A DNA stretch of 64,000 nucleotides. Source: Heterocephalus glaber. Taxonomy: Eukaryota > Chordata > Mammalia > Rodentia > Bathyergidae. The notes beneath the pieces were generated by a model that saw nothing but the letters and a program-made list of their open reading frames with translations, was not told where the DNA came from and ran no database searches. The translations under genes were made by a program, and so were the position numbers. The stretch spans positions 40,407,167-40,471,166 of the forward strand of contig NW_004624734.1 of assembly GCF_000247695.1 (NCBI RefSeq), given 5' to 3'. Below are positions 34,673-49,381 of the stretch, piece after piece (the stretch's first letter is position 1; the number at the start of each line of letters is the position of its first letter).

Positions 34673-34777
34673 TATTTTATTTATTTTTATTTTTATTTTT
34701 TTGGTACCGGGGATCAAACTCGGGACCTTGCACTTGTGAGGCAGGCTCCGGAACCACTAAGCTAAATCCCCGGCCCA
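34673..34777 (-). repeat. ID-type SINE with target-site duplication
   Basis: 'ttggtaccggggatcaaact', 'cactaagctaaatccccggc'; aaattgctattt is repeated at 34661-34672 and 34778-34789. Confidence 0.94.
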
Positions 34778-34799
34778 AAATTGCTATTTTAAATACATT

Positions 34800-34872
34800 G
34801 GGAGCTGAAGGCGTACCTTAATGTTAAAGCACTTGTCTAGTATGAGGCCCTGGATTGATCTCCAGCACCACA
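34800..34872 (+). repeat. ID-type SINE, diverged
   Basis: 'gagctgaaggcgtaccttaa' to 'gattgatctccagcaccaca'. Confidence 0.75.
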
Positions 34873-34873
34873 A

Positions 34874-34970
34874 GGAGAGAGAGGAGAGAGAAGAGAGGAC
34901 AGAAGGAGAAAAGAGAAGAAGAAGATGAGAGAGAAGATGGGAGGAAAGAGGAAGAGAGAGAGAGAGAGTC
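34874..34970. repeat. (GA)n-rich purine tract
   Basis: GA/GGA/GAA units, nearly all purine; it acts as the tail of the preceding ID. Confidence 0.9.
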
Positions 34971-34984
34971 AGATTCACAGTACT

Positions 34985-35155
34985 TGTTCTCAAACTGCCT
35001 TGGAATTATATTATCTTGGGTGAATTATACAACTTCTCTGCCATATCTTTGAAACAGGTGTATAATCACCTTTTGTAATACGGATAATACCTCCCAAAGA
35101 TGATGAGATCAGACTTGTAAAACATTAAACATTCTTTTCAGCAAAGGAGTCCATA
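34985..35155 (+). repeat. MIR SINE
   Basis: 'ggtgaattatacaacttctc', 'ctttgaaacaggtgtataat', 'ggataatacctcccaaagat' in MIR order. Confidence 0.68.
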
Positions 35156-35169
35156 AGAAGTGAAAATTG

Positions 35170-35377
35170 AGGTTGGCATTGTGCTGCATGTCTGTAATTC
35201 CAGCTATTTGGGAGGCAGAAGCAAGAGGATTGCAAGTTCCAGGCCAGTGTGGGCAATTTAGTGAGAGCCTGTCTCAGAATATACTTTGAAAAGGGCTAGA
35301 GGTGCAGCTCAGGAGTAAAGCACTTGCCTAGATGAGCTAACATGCTAGCGTTCAATCCCCAGTACCACCAAAAAAAG
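35170..35377 (+). repeat. B1-dID composite SINE; last SINE before the repeat-free zone
   Basis: 'ggttggcattgtgctgcatg', 'ggaggcagaagcaagaggat', then the ID part ending 'ttcaatccccagtaccacc'. Confidence 0.84.
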
Positions 35378-35379
35378 TG

Positions 35380-36972
35380 AAAAATTATTAATATTCCTTT
35401 TATGAGTCTTTAATGAATTTTCAACCTGTCATTGATGAATCTGACTTTTGAAATATTTCACTCTTGTGTTTTCAGACTTGTTGGAGAGATGTAATTGGCT
35501 CTTATATTTTCTTGAAACTTTAAAATTTAATAAAAAAATGAAACAAGCAAAATGACCTCCCTCCCAAACATACATGTATGTGCCTGCACATAAATACTCT
35601 AAGATTACAGTGCACTTATTTATCTTCACTTTTTATTGACTAGATTGATTGAACTTACTAAACCATTTGGGTCATTGAAGCCTCAAGTGCTTTCGGTTAG
35701 CTAGAGTATCACAAAGTCCACTAGCTCATTAGCAGTAAACCGTAATGTAGGAAAGTGATTAGAAATGAATTATTTACTTGATGTCATTCTTGGTTGTGAA
35801 ATCACTTTGCTCATCTATAGTTTCAGTTGCTATTATGTGCAAACTGCTCTTTTCAGATTTTCCTCATTCAAAATTAAAGAATTTTTTGAGACCTAAGTAG
35901 ATATAAAACAAAATCAAAACCTATCTAGATAGTCTAATCATTAAATTCTTTGCTAATGAGAAATGCCTAGCTGGCTCAAGAGGATGTTTGAAGGTTGTTC
36001 TAATGTTGCAGATTGGGATCAGGAATTTCTAAGTATCATTGAGTTTACTTCTTTGAAGTTGATTACCATACATTCCTTATTTTTAAAGTTTAGTTTATAA
36101 GTAAAAGTACAGTTAACTTATATGTAAAAGACGAAAAAGCTGAAAAAACAATTAGAATCTGGTATATACAGAAAAATAGTGAGATACAAGAAAAAATAAG
36201 AGAGGAAATCATGTATTAGTTTTTAAGGCTGCTCATGACAGATAGTAGACTCATGGAGAAAAGGGTCTAGAACTAAATAAATGACAAATCACTATTGGGA
36301 AGCTCCTTGCAGAGTTGCAGAAAAAAAACCCCACTTTATATTTATCTTTACAGTGATTGCAAGGAGATTTGGGGGATAGTTCAGTTACTGGGGTTTGGTT
36401 GACTTCATTTGAACAAATTTGAGAATCAAATGTTCACAAGTGTTCTTAATATTTTCTGAACAAGAAAGCAGAATGTAAGCACTTCTTTTCAGTGCTGTAT
36501 CTACCATTATACCATCTGTTTGCAAGTTTTAACTTTAACCCTTGTAGGAGAATCAGGATATTCTGATTTGAGTGTTTCTCCCACATGGTAAAAATAAAAT
36601 GTGAAATTTCAGGAACTGGCATGAAAATTTTTAGTAGTGTTCAGGAAGTTTTCAGAAACTAGACCTTTTACATGATATGAAAGTTTTAACATTTTGAAAG
36701 TTCACTAAATTATGTAGTGTACAAGAGTGAAGTTTAAATTACCCACTCAAAAGGGTAACCCTATAGCCCTCATGTCTGGATCCATGTATCCAGATGGACA
36801 GATACAGTTCATTTCTCCTGGGAAGCTGGGTTCTAAAAGCTATCAGAAAGGACAGTTTTATGATTGTATGAAAAGAAAAGGAAAGATGACAGAACTGTAA
36901 AAATGAAAGATCTTTTGGAGTATTAATAGCTGAAAACATTATTAAGATGTGAAATGAAAAGCAGCTCAGAAT

Positions 36973-37030
<58 letters not shown>

Positions 37031-38310
37031 CACAAGGCTTGAAGCATATGGACACCCACCCAGTTAGCAATAAGGGCAAAGGGAGCCCCAGACTTTAGCT
37101 TATTAAAGGTGACCTTTCCCCTCTCTAAAATTTCAAAGCTGATGTTTCAAGTGCTGAGCAGACTGTGTGCCATATGTAACATGACCTCAGCTCCACTCTG
37201 CCTTAGTACTGATAGCATCACTAATGAGAGGTGAAAGGTCCTTTACTTGAAGCTTTTTCAGAAAGCCACCAACTCTTGCCTGTGAAGAGCTGGTTCCTCC
37301 CCACCCCCCATTTCAAGAGAATTGCATTTAATATACAGCCTCGAAAACACTTTTATTACCAGTCGATTTGCTCATAGCCACAGCCAAATGGCAGGAGGTA
37401 CAATCACATGCAGAAGAAAATATTTATTTTGACTCAGAAAGCAAAGGGATTAAAAGAACATTGTATTAACCTTCCCTTTCATCTATGTTTTAAAGGGAAG
37501 TTCTCCAGAGGCGTCCATTGAAGTTCTATTTTTTAATAAAGAGTATCAAAGACTCTTAGGAGACCAGGTGTGTGTTTATCTGGGAAGAAGAGAAAGAGAA
37601 GAAGCTATGTTGGGGGGGGGGGCGGCAATTTTCACAAAGCTGCTCCAGAGACTGAAAAAGGCGTATGTGCTGGAATCTGTTACCCGCGTCCTAACACCCG
37701 TGCCCCGCCCCCTCCCCCTTTTGTGCTGCTTGGAAAGAAAATAGCTCTTTTCCAAGTAAGTTGTTATCATATTCATGGCATGGTCAATTTCCGTTTGCCA
37801 AGAAAATATTTAGTCTGATCAAAGAAATTAGAAAATCAGATGAACAGAAACAGACGTTCCCACAAGAGAAGCGTTCCTCAATGTGAAGAGTCAGGCAGTC
37901 GGTAGCCCACCCAGTTACTCCCAGGAAACTGCTCTCCCGCCCAAGGCGGAACTGCAAGGCCACCTGGGTTCCGCCGCGGGGCTAGGAGACTCCCCCGCAA
38001 GTTCGAGTGGAGATCGATCGGAGCCCTAGACGCTGGGGTGGGAGGTAAGGCCAGAAAGTCTGTTCTAGTATCTATGCACAAACCAGGACAGCCTTGACAT
38101 CCCTTAGTCCAGAGGGACCTTTCGAGACAGAAGTGAGCTTGGGATCCTTCTGTGTTGCTTTGCCTGGTTTGTGATGTGAGAAGACAAGAAGAGCAAGTTA
38201 TCCTTGGTAGATGACAAGAAGTATGTGCTTCTGGGACGGAGGGATAGCAGTTGTTTCGAACTAATATAAATTCAGATTTCTGATTTGTGGGTTTGGGTGC
38301 AGAATGGTCG
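35380..38310. other. repeat-free intergenic DNA upstream of SIX1, distal part
   Basis: AT-rich unique sequence with no SINE, LINE or LTR that I can see; a long (GA)n at 36976-37024 is the only repeat. No recognisable gene. It may hold distal SIX1/SIX4 enhancers, but nothing in the sequence proves this. Confidence 0.5.
36976..37024. repeat. (GA)n microsatellite
   Basis: About 24 uninterrupted GA units. Confidence 0.96.
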
Positions 38311-38319
38311 ATGGTAGTT

Positions 38320-39640
38320 GTCACTGGGCCCTTTCCGGCCTCCGCGTGTGCGGCCCGGCCAATTGGTGGCGGTAAATAAGAGGTCTCCATCCATCTCCCG
38401 CTCGTTCCTGGGCAAGAGCAGCCAAACCTGGTGAGACTACTCGCTGCCGCTCCGCGACGAGAAGAACCGGCCACAGGGCCGCAGGACTGAGAAGCAGACC
38501 CTCCCCAGCAAGGGGTCGGGATCGCCCCATTCGCCAGCGTCCTCGTCCGGACACCTCCAGTTTTTGGAGGGCAGCAGTGAGGGAGGGATGTCCCGGAAGA
38601 AAGATGACCGTGGAGCCAGCGAAGAGGCTAAGGAAGACTCCCTTTCCTCGAGTCCCGCCAGGGGCTGAGCCGGGCCGGGCGAGGCCAAGGGGGGGGGGGT
38701 GCGGAGTTCACAGCTGGGCGCTGAGCATCAGGTCCGCCCGCGCCCTTCACCCCGCCAGCTCCGCCACGCAGATTTTGATTTGTTTCGGTTCCTGCAGCCA
38801 GGCGAGGGCTCCTCCGCCAAGAAGACAGCGCCCTCTCTCTCCTGGGCCGCCGGCCTGCGCCCCTTCCCGTCCAAAGACCTTCGGGCGCCTCCTTCAGGCC
38901 CCCGCCTTTCCCTGGTGTAGTCCTCTTACCTCCACCCCACCAGCCGCGGAGGGAACGACCCCGGGGCTGCCGCGTCAGAAGCCCTTTGGGTCCCGGCTCC
39001 AGTGCCGACCGCGGGCAGCGCCACCCCTGGCTGCACGCGGGGGCGGAGCCGTCCCGGGGCGGCCTCGGCCCGGAGCTCTGCGCCGCCCGGAGGGAGGTGC
39101 GGGCGGACGGCGGGCGGCTCTCCGCGGCGGGGCGCTCGGTCGGCTGCGCCCCGACTCCAGCCGGGATTCGGCCTGCGCGCGGGGTGACGGGTGGGGCGGC
39201 CGGTGAACTTGAGAAGAGATAGGGAAAAAAATCTTACTGCCTTCTTCCAAGTCCTAAAAGCGTCCCCCGCGGTCTGCCCGCTTCCTGGCAGGCTCGCCCC
39301 GCTGGCCTCAAAGGAGGACTTTGCCAAGCACTGCAGCGGTGTTGGAAACCTTGTTGCAGTCCAACCCCAGGAGAGTGAGCGAGACGCGCGGCGCGATGTG
39401 ATGAACTTGCGCCTTCCCAGCACCCTCTACCCGGGATTTCTTTTACTACTTCCCAGAGAACTTGTGCTGGCACACAGATACCGCGCCGTCCTGTCGGAAA
39501 CAGAGGTGATCGAGCTATCTGCCAGAATCCGCATCCTTTAGAGCCCAAACAGTGTGCTCTGTGGGTGCGCAAAACCGGATTTCCTACGGCGTGAATGTGC
39601 ACCCCCAGCGGTATAGGCAGGCCCGAAGCTCCCACCCCCG
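38320..39640. promoter_or_regulatory. CpG-island-like segment A (7-8 kb upstream of SIX1)
   Basis: Very GC-rich with dense CpG, especially 38940-39200. Long frames appear on both strands (209 aa on +; 165-198 aa on -) but overlap in several frames, look like low-complexity Arg/Pro/Ala text and match no known protein. Best read as a CpG island in the SIX1 regulatory domain or the promoter of an unannotated non-coding transcript. Confidence 0.6.
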
Positions 39641-40659
39641 AAGTTCTCCCTATGCCCGAGAGCTTTGGGGGAGCTCGCCTCGAGGTGACCCCGCTGCAGA
39701 AGGCAGGCGGCTCCCAGAAATGCACCACTAATTGAATCACAAACCACTGGCCATCCCTAACAAAGTGATCTATCCCCGCAGCTCAGCGCCCAATTTGTCC
39801 GCAGCACTTTCTTCCGCAATTTAGAAGCATTATCTTGTTTTTAAAAAGTAACGCGGCAGAGACGTGGCAATTACCCTGGGCTCGGGTTACACTAAATGGC
39901 TTTAGGCTCAGAAATGGAAGAATTCGAATGCCAGAACGTGCTGATCGCCTGGCCGCCGAGCCTGGGCGGGGGGTGGGGTGGGGGGCGAGGGAGGAACTTG
40001 CGGATGGGGAGAGGAAGATCTGGCGACCAAAGGTTGGCCCTCGGTCCTAGGGGTGGCAGTTTCTCAGCGACAGAGCCTCAGAACTCAAGAGGGTCGCATC
40101 CTGACAAGCCCCGGCCAGGCCGAGCTCGTGGTCTCAGACTCAGATTGAGATTTGGGGTCAGAATAGGTTGGAGTTTCAGACACAGTTTGGGTGAGGAGTC
40201 GGAAAAAAGCCCAAGGGGCAGAGCAGGAATGGGAGAAAATCCAGTGTCATCTGGGCAGCTACACGAAAACTGTGTAGGAGGAAAATATGAGGAAAAAACA
40301 ACCAGAAGGAAAGAAGAGTCTGCTGGGAGGAATTGAGCGAGATGCGGGCCTGGCCCGGGGAACCTCCCCAGAGACAGCTAGGCCTCTCTCGCATCAGGAG
40401 GGGCAAAATGCTCAAAGAGTCTTCACTTCGGTCAGCCAGGGTGAGGGTGGGCCTGCAAAATGGAAGAGGAAAGAACAAAACGAGATGTCCCAGGGCCTAG
40501 AACCGGCGCGCAGACCCCTGCTGGTCCCAGCCTCCCAGCCGGCCGTGGCAGCCACACTGTGCGCGTGTCTTTTTCCTTCTGCTCAAACCAGCCTCCACAT
40601 CTTGAAGTAATCAGCAGCCGAGAAGGGACTCGTCCCCCTGGCATCTCAGGTTAAAGAAA

Positions 40660-40935
40660 GAGGTCCAGGAAAATGTGGTAGAGCCATTACAAGAAATCCG
40701 AGCCTCAGTCATCAGGGACTCCAATTGCCATCGCATTAGGATTGATTAGAGACCAGCAGTACCGTAATGACCCGGAAAGAGGGGGCAGCCGGGGATTATT
40801 AATATCAGAAATGGGAGGAGGGGGCAAACTGGGGAGGCAGAAGTTTTAAGTTACTAGGATTTATATATAAGTGCAGGCGTACCTGAGGAAACCAGAGAGT
40901 CAGCGAGTCACGCACACAATAAACCTAATTGCATC
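40660..40935. promoter_or_regulatory. candidate enhancer block upstream of SIX1
   Basis: Unique block with several homeodomain-type cores: 'ccaattgcc', 'ggattgattagag' and 'ggattattaatatc'. It has the composition of a conserved developmental enhancer, but conservation cannot be tested here. Confidence 0.3.
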
Positions 40936-42042
40936 TAAAATTTCACAAAGTCTAATTTTTTTGGAGGGAGTAAAGCCTTCATGAAAGAAGGATGACATCT
41001 TAGTTTTTTATAAACATGTAGATTTATAAATTTATTGTAAGAATCAAGTGAGGAGACGGGGAGGCACACTGGGTGTCTGCTTTCCTGACGATTGGAAGTA
41101 CAAAAAAAAATTTTGGAATCCAGCTATCCTTTTTTTCTCTTCCGGGACTGTGTTTGGGTCTTCTCACCAGAACTATGTATGAGGCAGGGAAATGTACGTT
41201 TTGGAGTCTGAGAGGAGTAATAAACCAAGTTTCAATTAAAGCAGCGATACCTGGGTAGTGGTTTTTGCTTTTCTTTTGTTCAAGATATGAATGATGGGAT
41301 TCCAAAGAGATGTGGAGAGGAGAGCTGCTCGTCTCCCTCCTTAGGTCTATGAGCCAAAACAAATCAGGCCCTGATGGTCTGGACTGAAAGGCAGCTCACT
41401 GGATAATTAACTCCATCTTTCCAGTCCACCCTAACTGTTTATTTAGTGTCACCCTGCATTACCATCACTAGCACTTTCCTCTGAACAGGAGGAGCTGCAG
41501 GCTTTCACCTCCCAAAAGGAAATTCTTCTTAGCTTAGACAGATGTGGCTTTCAGGATGTACATTAGTTAAGAAAAAAGTGGATTGCAAATTCAGTGGAAG
41601 ATAAGCTCTCTTGGAGAGTTTCATTTTGTAAACCTGCCCTAGGGCGATATTTAAAAAGAGAAAAAGGCTGGTGTGTTTTAAACTCCTAAGAATAGATTCT
41701 TGGGACGCCCTAGTCCCACTTTCCAGAAGGGTGCCTGCCACCTGATGTTGACTGGGGTCCTCTGGCTCATACCTGGCAGTTGCTGGGTCCTTGGGCTGCA
41801 GCCTTCTCAGGGCACAGGTGAAGCCAGCCCTTTCTGTCCTGGTAGCAACCCCCCTTCTTCTGTCCTCCCTGGGGCGCCCCCACCTCTGGGCCCACGCCTC
41901 CACTCGTTGTGAAAGGTCCCCAGGAACAAGCCCCTGGCTCCCTCGCGTGGACTTCAGAGTCTGTTGGCTCTGTGCTGCCTCTGGGAGCTTTGTCTGTGAA
42001 GCCTCACAGTCCCCTGGTCCCCGACGGAAAGAAGCAGGCGCC

Positions 42043-42255
42043 CAAAACTGGGCGGAGGAGCAGGGAAGGGCGGAGGGAGGGTGAGGAAGTGGAGTGGGAG
42101 GGGGAGAGAGAGAGAGAGAGAGAGGAGAGAGGAGAGGGAGAGAGGGAGAGAGAGGAAGAGGAGGTGTAAGAAGGAGGAGTAGATAGAAGAGAAGAAAAAG
42201 GAGGAAGTGGAGAAGAAAGAGAGGGAGATAAAGAGAATGAAAGAATAAAAAACAG
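42043..42255. repeat. ~200-bp purine tract (GA/GGA/GAA-rich)
   Basis: Almost all purine on the + strand, with GAGAGA runs at 42105-42130. It yields artefactual Ser/Leu/Pro-rich frames on the minus strand (42004-42606). It could adopt triplex (H-DNA) structure. Confidence 0.9.
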
Positions 42256-42339
42256 ACTCACACACAGATGGAATAAATGAGTCCTCTCTTGGAGTAGAAG
42301 AGAGAATGAAATAAACGCACAAACACCATCAGCACCTCC

Positions 42340-43500
42340 AAACACGCGATCCCCTTCCGTGCTCGGGTCCGAAGGCGGGAGAGGGGGGAAGAGAGTAAAG
42401 GGGAGAGAAGGGGTGGGGGTGGGGCGCTCAGATGGCAGGGTGTCATCCCTCTCGCCCCTGCCCCCGACTTCGGGGCCACGTCGGGTGGCATTCTCAGGAG
42501 CCGGGAGGTCTAGCAGGGCTTCCGGGGCACGCAGCTGGCTCTGTTTGTCCAGGTGTGGGAGGGGACGGCGGTCGGGGCATTCTGGGCCCTCCCAGCTTTT
42601 TCGCACCTTGGAGGCCCGGACCTCAGCTCCTGCGCTTCCCGCTTCCGGGAGAAAACTCTCTCCCTTCTTCCCTCCCCAAAGACAGAAATACGTTAGGAAG
42701 CAGACAAATCCTCATTGTTCAGAGGCGAGCCAGAGCGCCGGCCCGCTCCCCTCCCCAGGCAGGGCAGGGCGGGTCTGAGAGCCAGGAGGCCGGGCCGCGG
42801 ATCCGGTGTCACGTTGCAGATCTCCGCTAAAGATAACGAAACGTGATCTATTTTTCAGAACAGCAAGTGGATGGGAAAGAACCTTGACAACACAAAACTC
42901 ATTTACTAATGGGCTGGTTTTGGGTTACTCTTCTCTGGATCTGTAAATCGCCCTGCCTGAGCCCGGGCTTGCTCAGTCCTGGTGGGGGGCGGCGGCCTGC
43001 ACACGGGAGGTGAGGGGCCCCCAAGCCGGCCCCCGGGATCCGAGGCCCCGGAGTTTCCGGCTAAAGCGGAGGGAAAGGCGCACGTAGCTACTTCACCTCG
43101 GACTTGGGGAGTCTCCGCACTGCCCGGAGGGATGGCACTAATGTATTGGGAAAACACCTCGCGAAGCCCTTCCCTTCCAGGTATCTGTAGGTAGAGTAGA
43201 AGGCGAAAGCGGTCCAAGAAAGCGGGCTGGGAGCCCCAAAGCATCTTGTTCAAGCCAGAGGAGAAACAGGGGACGCAGCTAGAGTGGTTTTGCTTTTTTT
43301 TTTTTTAACCAAGGCCTCGGTTCAAAACGCCAGCAGCTCCTAATGTTTTCGCCCTGGCTGCGGGGCCCGCCAGTTAGGCGCACTCAGCCAGGACGTGCAC
43401 GGCAGAGGCACCCTGGAGCTGACAGCTGGTGTGGCGCGCCCCTGTCTGCCGCGCTATCCTCGGGAGCCTCGACGCACTACGACGGCGGCCGGGTGACGAG
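42340..43500. promoter_or_regulatory. CpG-island-like segment B (3-4 kb upstream of SIX1)
   Basis: GC-rich with moderately dense CpG, unique. No supported coding sequence; the 139-, 132- and 115-aa frames are in competing frames and compositionally biased. Confidence 0.5.
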
Positions 43501-43760
43501 AGCTGCCTGGCCCCTTTAAATCTCCGACTCATCTCTGTTTTTCATGCGATTTGCATTGACAGTAAAGGTTTTATGTTACAGAACAACTCAAACCTTTCTG
43601 TGTGCTATTTAAAATGGATCATTTGGTTTATGTGGTTTGTAAATTCATGTCATTTTACCTCTTTTAGTGGTTTTCAGTGAAAGGTTCCATTTTGGGAAAC
43701 CTTATATATCCGAGCCAATAATTAACGTTTATAACAATTGGTTCCCTTAAGCGAGGGATG
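43501..43760. promoter_or_regulatory. candidate enhancer block (AT-rich between GC-rich segments)
   Basis: Abrupt shift to AT-rich unique text ('catgcgatttgcattgacag', 'gagccaataattaacg') containing octamer-like and TAATTA-like cores. Its enhancer role is a guess. Confidence 0.28.
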
Positions 43761-44990
43761 GAAATAGCAGGTAGATTCTTGGTACAAAGTGCACAGCACT
43801 TTTTCCTTTCTTGGATTAAACAAGAGGAATAAGGAAAAAGGCTGGTGAGTCCGGGGACTCGGCCTCTGGGGACAGGCATCTCTCTCACCCACCTCAGTGC
43901 CTGAAGTCACAGAACCCAGCACAGCCATCCTCCCAGGCATCACCAACGCTGGTGCTGGTGCACCCTGCTTTCTTTTCCAGAAAGATGGACAGGGGGCGGA
44001 GAGGTCTGGAGGGAGCCAGGAAAAAGGTGGTCTGATTGGTGTCTAATTGCAGACTCTCTGCTCTCTGTCATCCTCTGTAAGTTCGCCCTTGCCCCTATTT
44101 GTTCAAGCTATGCTTCCTTATACAAAACTGTTCATTACAAAGTACACGCCACACTCAGCATGCCACTTGTCTCTTAAGAAACTCCGCTGTGCTTACCGAC
44201 CTTCTCTGCCCATTTCAATTGTGCACACTTGCTTCATACTTTAGGGTACTGATTTGCAGGGCTGAGGTCAAGCCCCCATTCTGGTCCACACATAGGTGCC
44301 ATGTCAATAAGGACCAAGCAGTGACATTCCTTTTGGCAGGACACTGAAGCTCCTCAAGACTTCGTCTGAAACGTCATGAGCACTAAAATAAGCTGGTGAG
44401 GGAAAATTACCAGACACATGGTCTTGGGCTCAGCAGTGCCAGGCTTCTAGTTTAGAAAGTAAGTCACTGGGCACTCCATGTGGCAGGGGCTCTTTTGAAA
44501 TCATACACACACATTAGATACATCTAAAAAATAAGTCTAAATGAATGAAATAGAAGCATCTTTTTCCAAGATCTAATTGCATGGGATGCAGAGTTTTAGG
44601 GATGCAGAAAGCATTGTGTGGGAGCTCCGCAGAGAAGCAGCTTCCTGTCTACTTGGAATCTCCCTGAGGTGGAAAGCCTTTATGAGTTTAAAATGTACCT
44701 TGCAGGGTGCACTGGGCTGGGTACATTATTTAAAACCATATGAATAATACAAAGGGAAACCTGCACACGTTTCTTCTCCCACTTACACCTCAATATACAG
44801 AAAGATCTGTGGTGCTGGGCTTTTTGGCTGATGGAATCAAAACATATTTAAAGAAGGCAAGCAAGTTTAAAGAGCCTAGAGTTTGTTCTTCACCATTTAC
44901 TAAGAGGTGCACTGAAATCAAAAGCATTTTTGAAGTGTACTTAAAATTCTGTTTTGAACTTATCTAATCAGAGATAAGTATAGTCATAAA
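43760..44990. other. repeat-free intergenic DNA, nothing recognised
   Basis: Unique sequence with short unsupported frames only. Confidence 0.45.
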
Positions 44991-44994
44991 GTCA

Positions 44995-45205
44995 CACTCC
45001 TTCCACCGGTTGGCTTTCCTTATCTCCACACATTGTTCTTATCTCCTGCCAGCCTCAGCTACTGACAATAGATTATCTTTGTTTAGAGAAGCTAATTGTT
45101 TTCAAGATCTTTTTAATAATTGCTTTGGAGCAAGGTGTGCAAATGAGGCTTAAGATAATTACAGCTTCATTTATTTGTGCAGTTTTACTTAGCATTCTCC
45201 ACACA
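44995..45205. promoter_or_regulatory. candidate SIX1 upstream enhancer
   Basis: Dense mix of developmental motif cores about 1.1-1.3 kb before the promoter: GATA-type 'ttatct' repeats, homeodomain 'gctaattgtt' and 'agataattac', HMG-like 'ctttgttt'. Unique, AT-rich and followed by a CA repeat. Confidence 0.38.
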
Positions 45206-45279
45206 TGAAAGAGCAGATGATGGGACTTGAATTGCAGGACATCTCTCACTCTCTGGCAGTAAAACAGGCCAGCATTGCA

Positions 45280-45326
45280 AACACACACACACACCCACAC
45301 ACACCCACACACCCACACACCCCACC
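45280..45326. repeat. (CACACC)n / (CA)n repeat
   Basis: CA run grading into CACACCCA units. Confidence 0.92.
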
Positions 45327-45859
45327 TCTTTATTTAATCTTCTTGGTGCCCCGTCCTCCTAGCTTTCAGGGTGTCCCTCTCAGAGCAGGGCAAGGATTAT
45401 GTTACAACCGGACAGTTATTGGAGCCCAGCACAGTTTTGTTTAATTTACACCCCATCTAGCGCCTTTCGTAAGAGATTCCCAAAGCATTTCAGCTAATGG
45501 CAAATAAAGCTCCTTGGCATTCCTCAGTAGCAGAGGCGGCACTGGAAAGCGGAACCATGCAGGGCAGATGGGGAAACCGAGTCCGGGAGCTTGCCGACTT
45601 ACGCCTGAAGAGCTTTAGGATGAACCTTCTGTGTCTCTCGCTTCTTAGCAGTTATGCTTCGAACAGCGTTTTGCCTGATCCCCTCTCGGGACGGTTCTTT
45701 GAGAACTAGGGAACTCTGTCCACCTCAGAGTACTTGCACTGTTTGGACGGTGCTGGGGCTTGGGAAGGGGAGGGAGGAGGAAATTAGGTTTGCTCCTAAG
45801 CTGAAGCCAACCAGGAGAGAAGCAACTCTTCCAGTGCCTGCAGCCCAGAGCCTTGGTCT

Positions 45860-45950
45860 GCTCCTGTATTATTTATCGCATTCCATAAGCTATTCATCAA
45901 TTCATTATTTATTCATTCGAACATTAAGGTAATTAAATATGAGCTCACCG
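45860..45950. promoter_or_regulatory. AT-rich upstream element of SIX1
   Basis: AT-rich island in a GC-rich surround about 370 bases before the promoter, with 'attatttatcgc', 'catcaattcattattt' and a TAATTA at 45930-45935. Likely a homeodomain-binding cluster. Confidence 0.38.
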
Positions 45951-46249
45951 GGAAAGGCAAGTCTGAAAGGGACAGGGACAGGAGTATGAAGGGAAAGAAC
46001 TTTTGGAGTCCTTGATCCGTGCAAAGATGCGCACAGCTGGCTCCCCTTAGGTGACACTGGAGAGAGGACCCGCCTAGTAGGTCCTGACTGGCGCAGCCCT
46101 CCCCACCTCCCTTCCAAGCCCCAGGTCCCTCTCCTCCCACCACTGCCTAACCCCAGCTCCGCAGCCTGTCCCTCCCCGCTCCGGGCGGCGCGGCCTCGCT
46201 GCTCCACCGGGCGGCGCGCGGGCTGGCCAGCCTCGGATAGGCGCCGCCC

Positions 46250-46311
46250 GCAGCCAATCAGCGCGCCGGGGGCGCTGCGTGCTTTAAGGCCGCCGCGGGG
46301 AGAACAGAAAC

Positions 46312-46315
<4 letters not shown>
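46250..46315 (+). promoter_or_regulatory. SIX1: SIX1 core promoter
   Basis: A CCAAT box lies at 46254-46258 (agccaatcagcgcg) and a weak TATA-like TTTAA at 46283-46287, within GC-rich sequence. Transcription probably starts about 25-35 bases after the TATA-like element, near 46312. The exact start cannot be read from sequence. Confidence 0.6.

Positions 46316-49381
<3,066 letters not shown>

Noticed and set aside
37878..39740. Several frames of 165-209 aa on both strands in CpG segment A
   Set aside because: They overlap in competing frames, show no family motifs, and are expected where stop codons are rare.
42004..42606. 200-aa Ser/Leu/Pro-rich minus-strand frame
   Set aside because: Produced by translating a purine repeat from the opposite strand.
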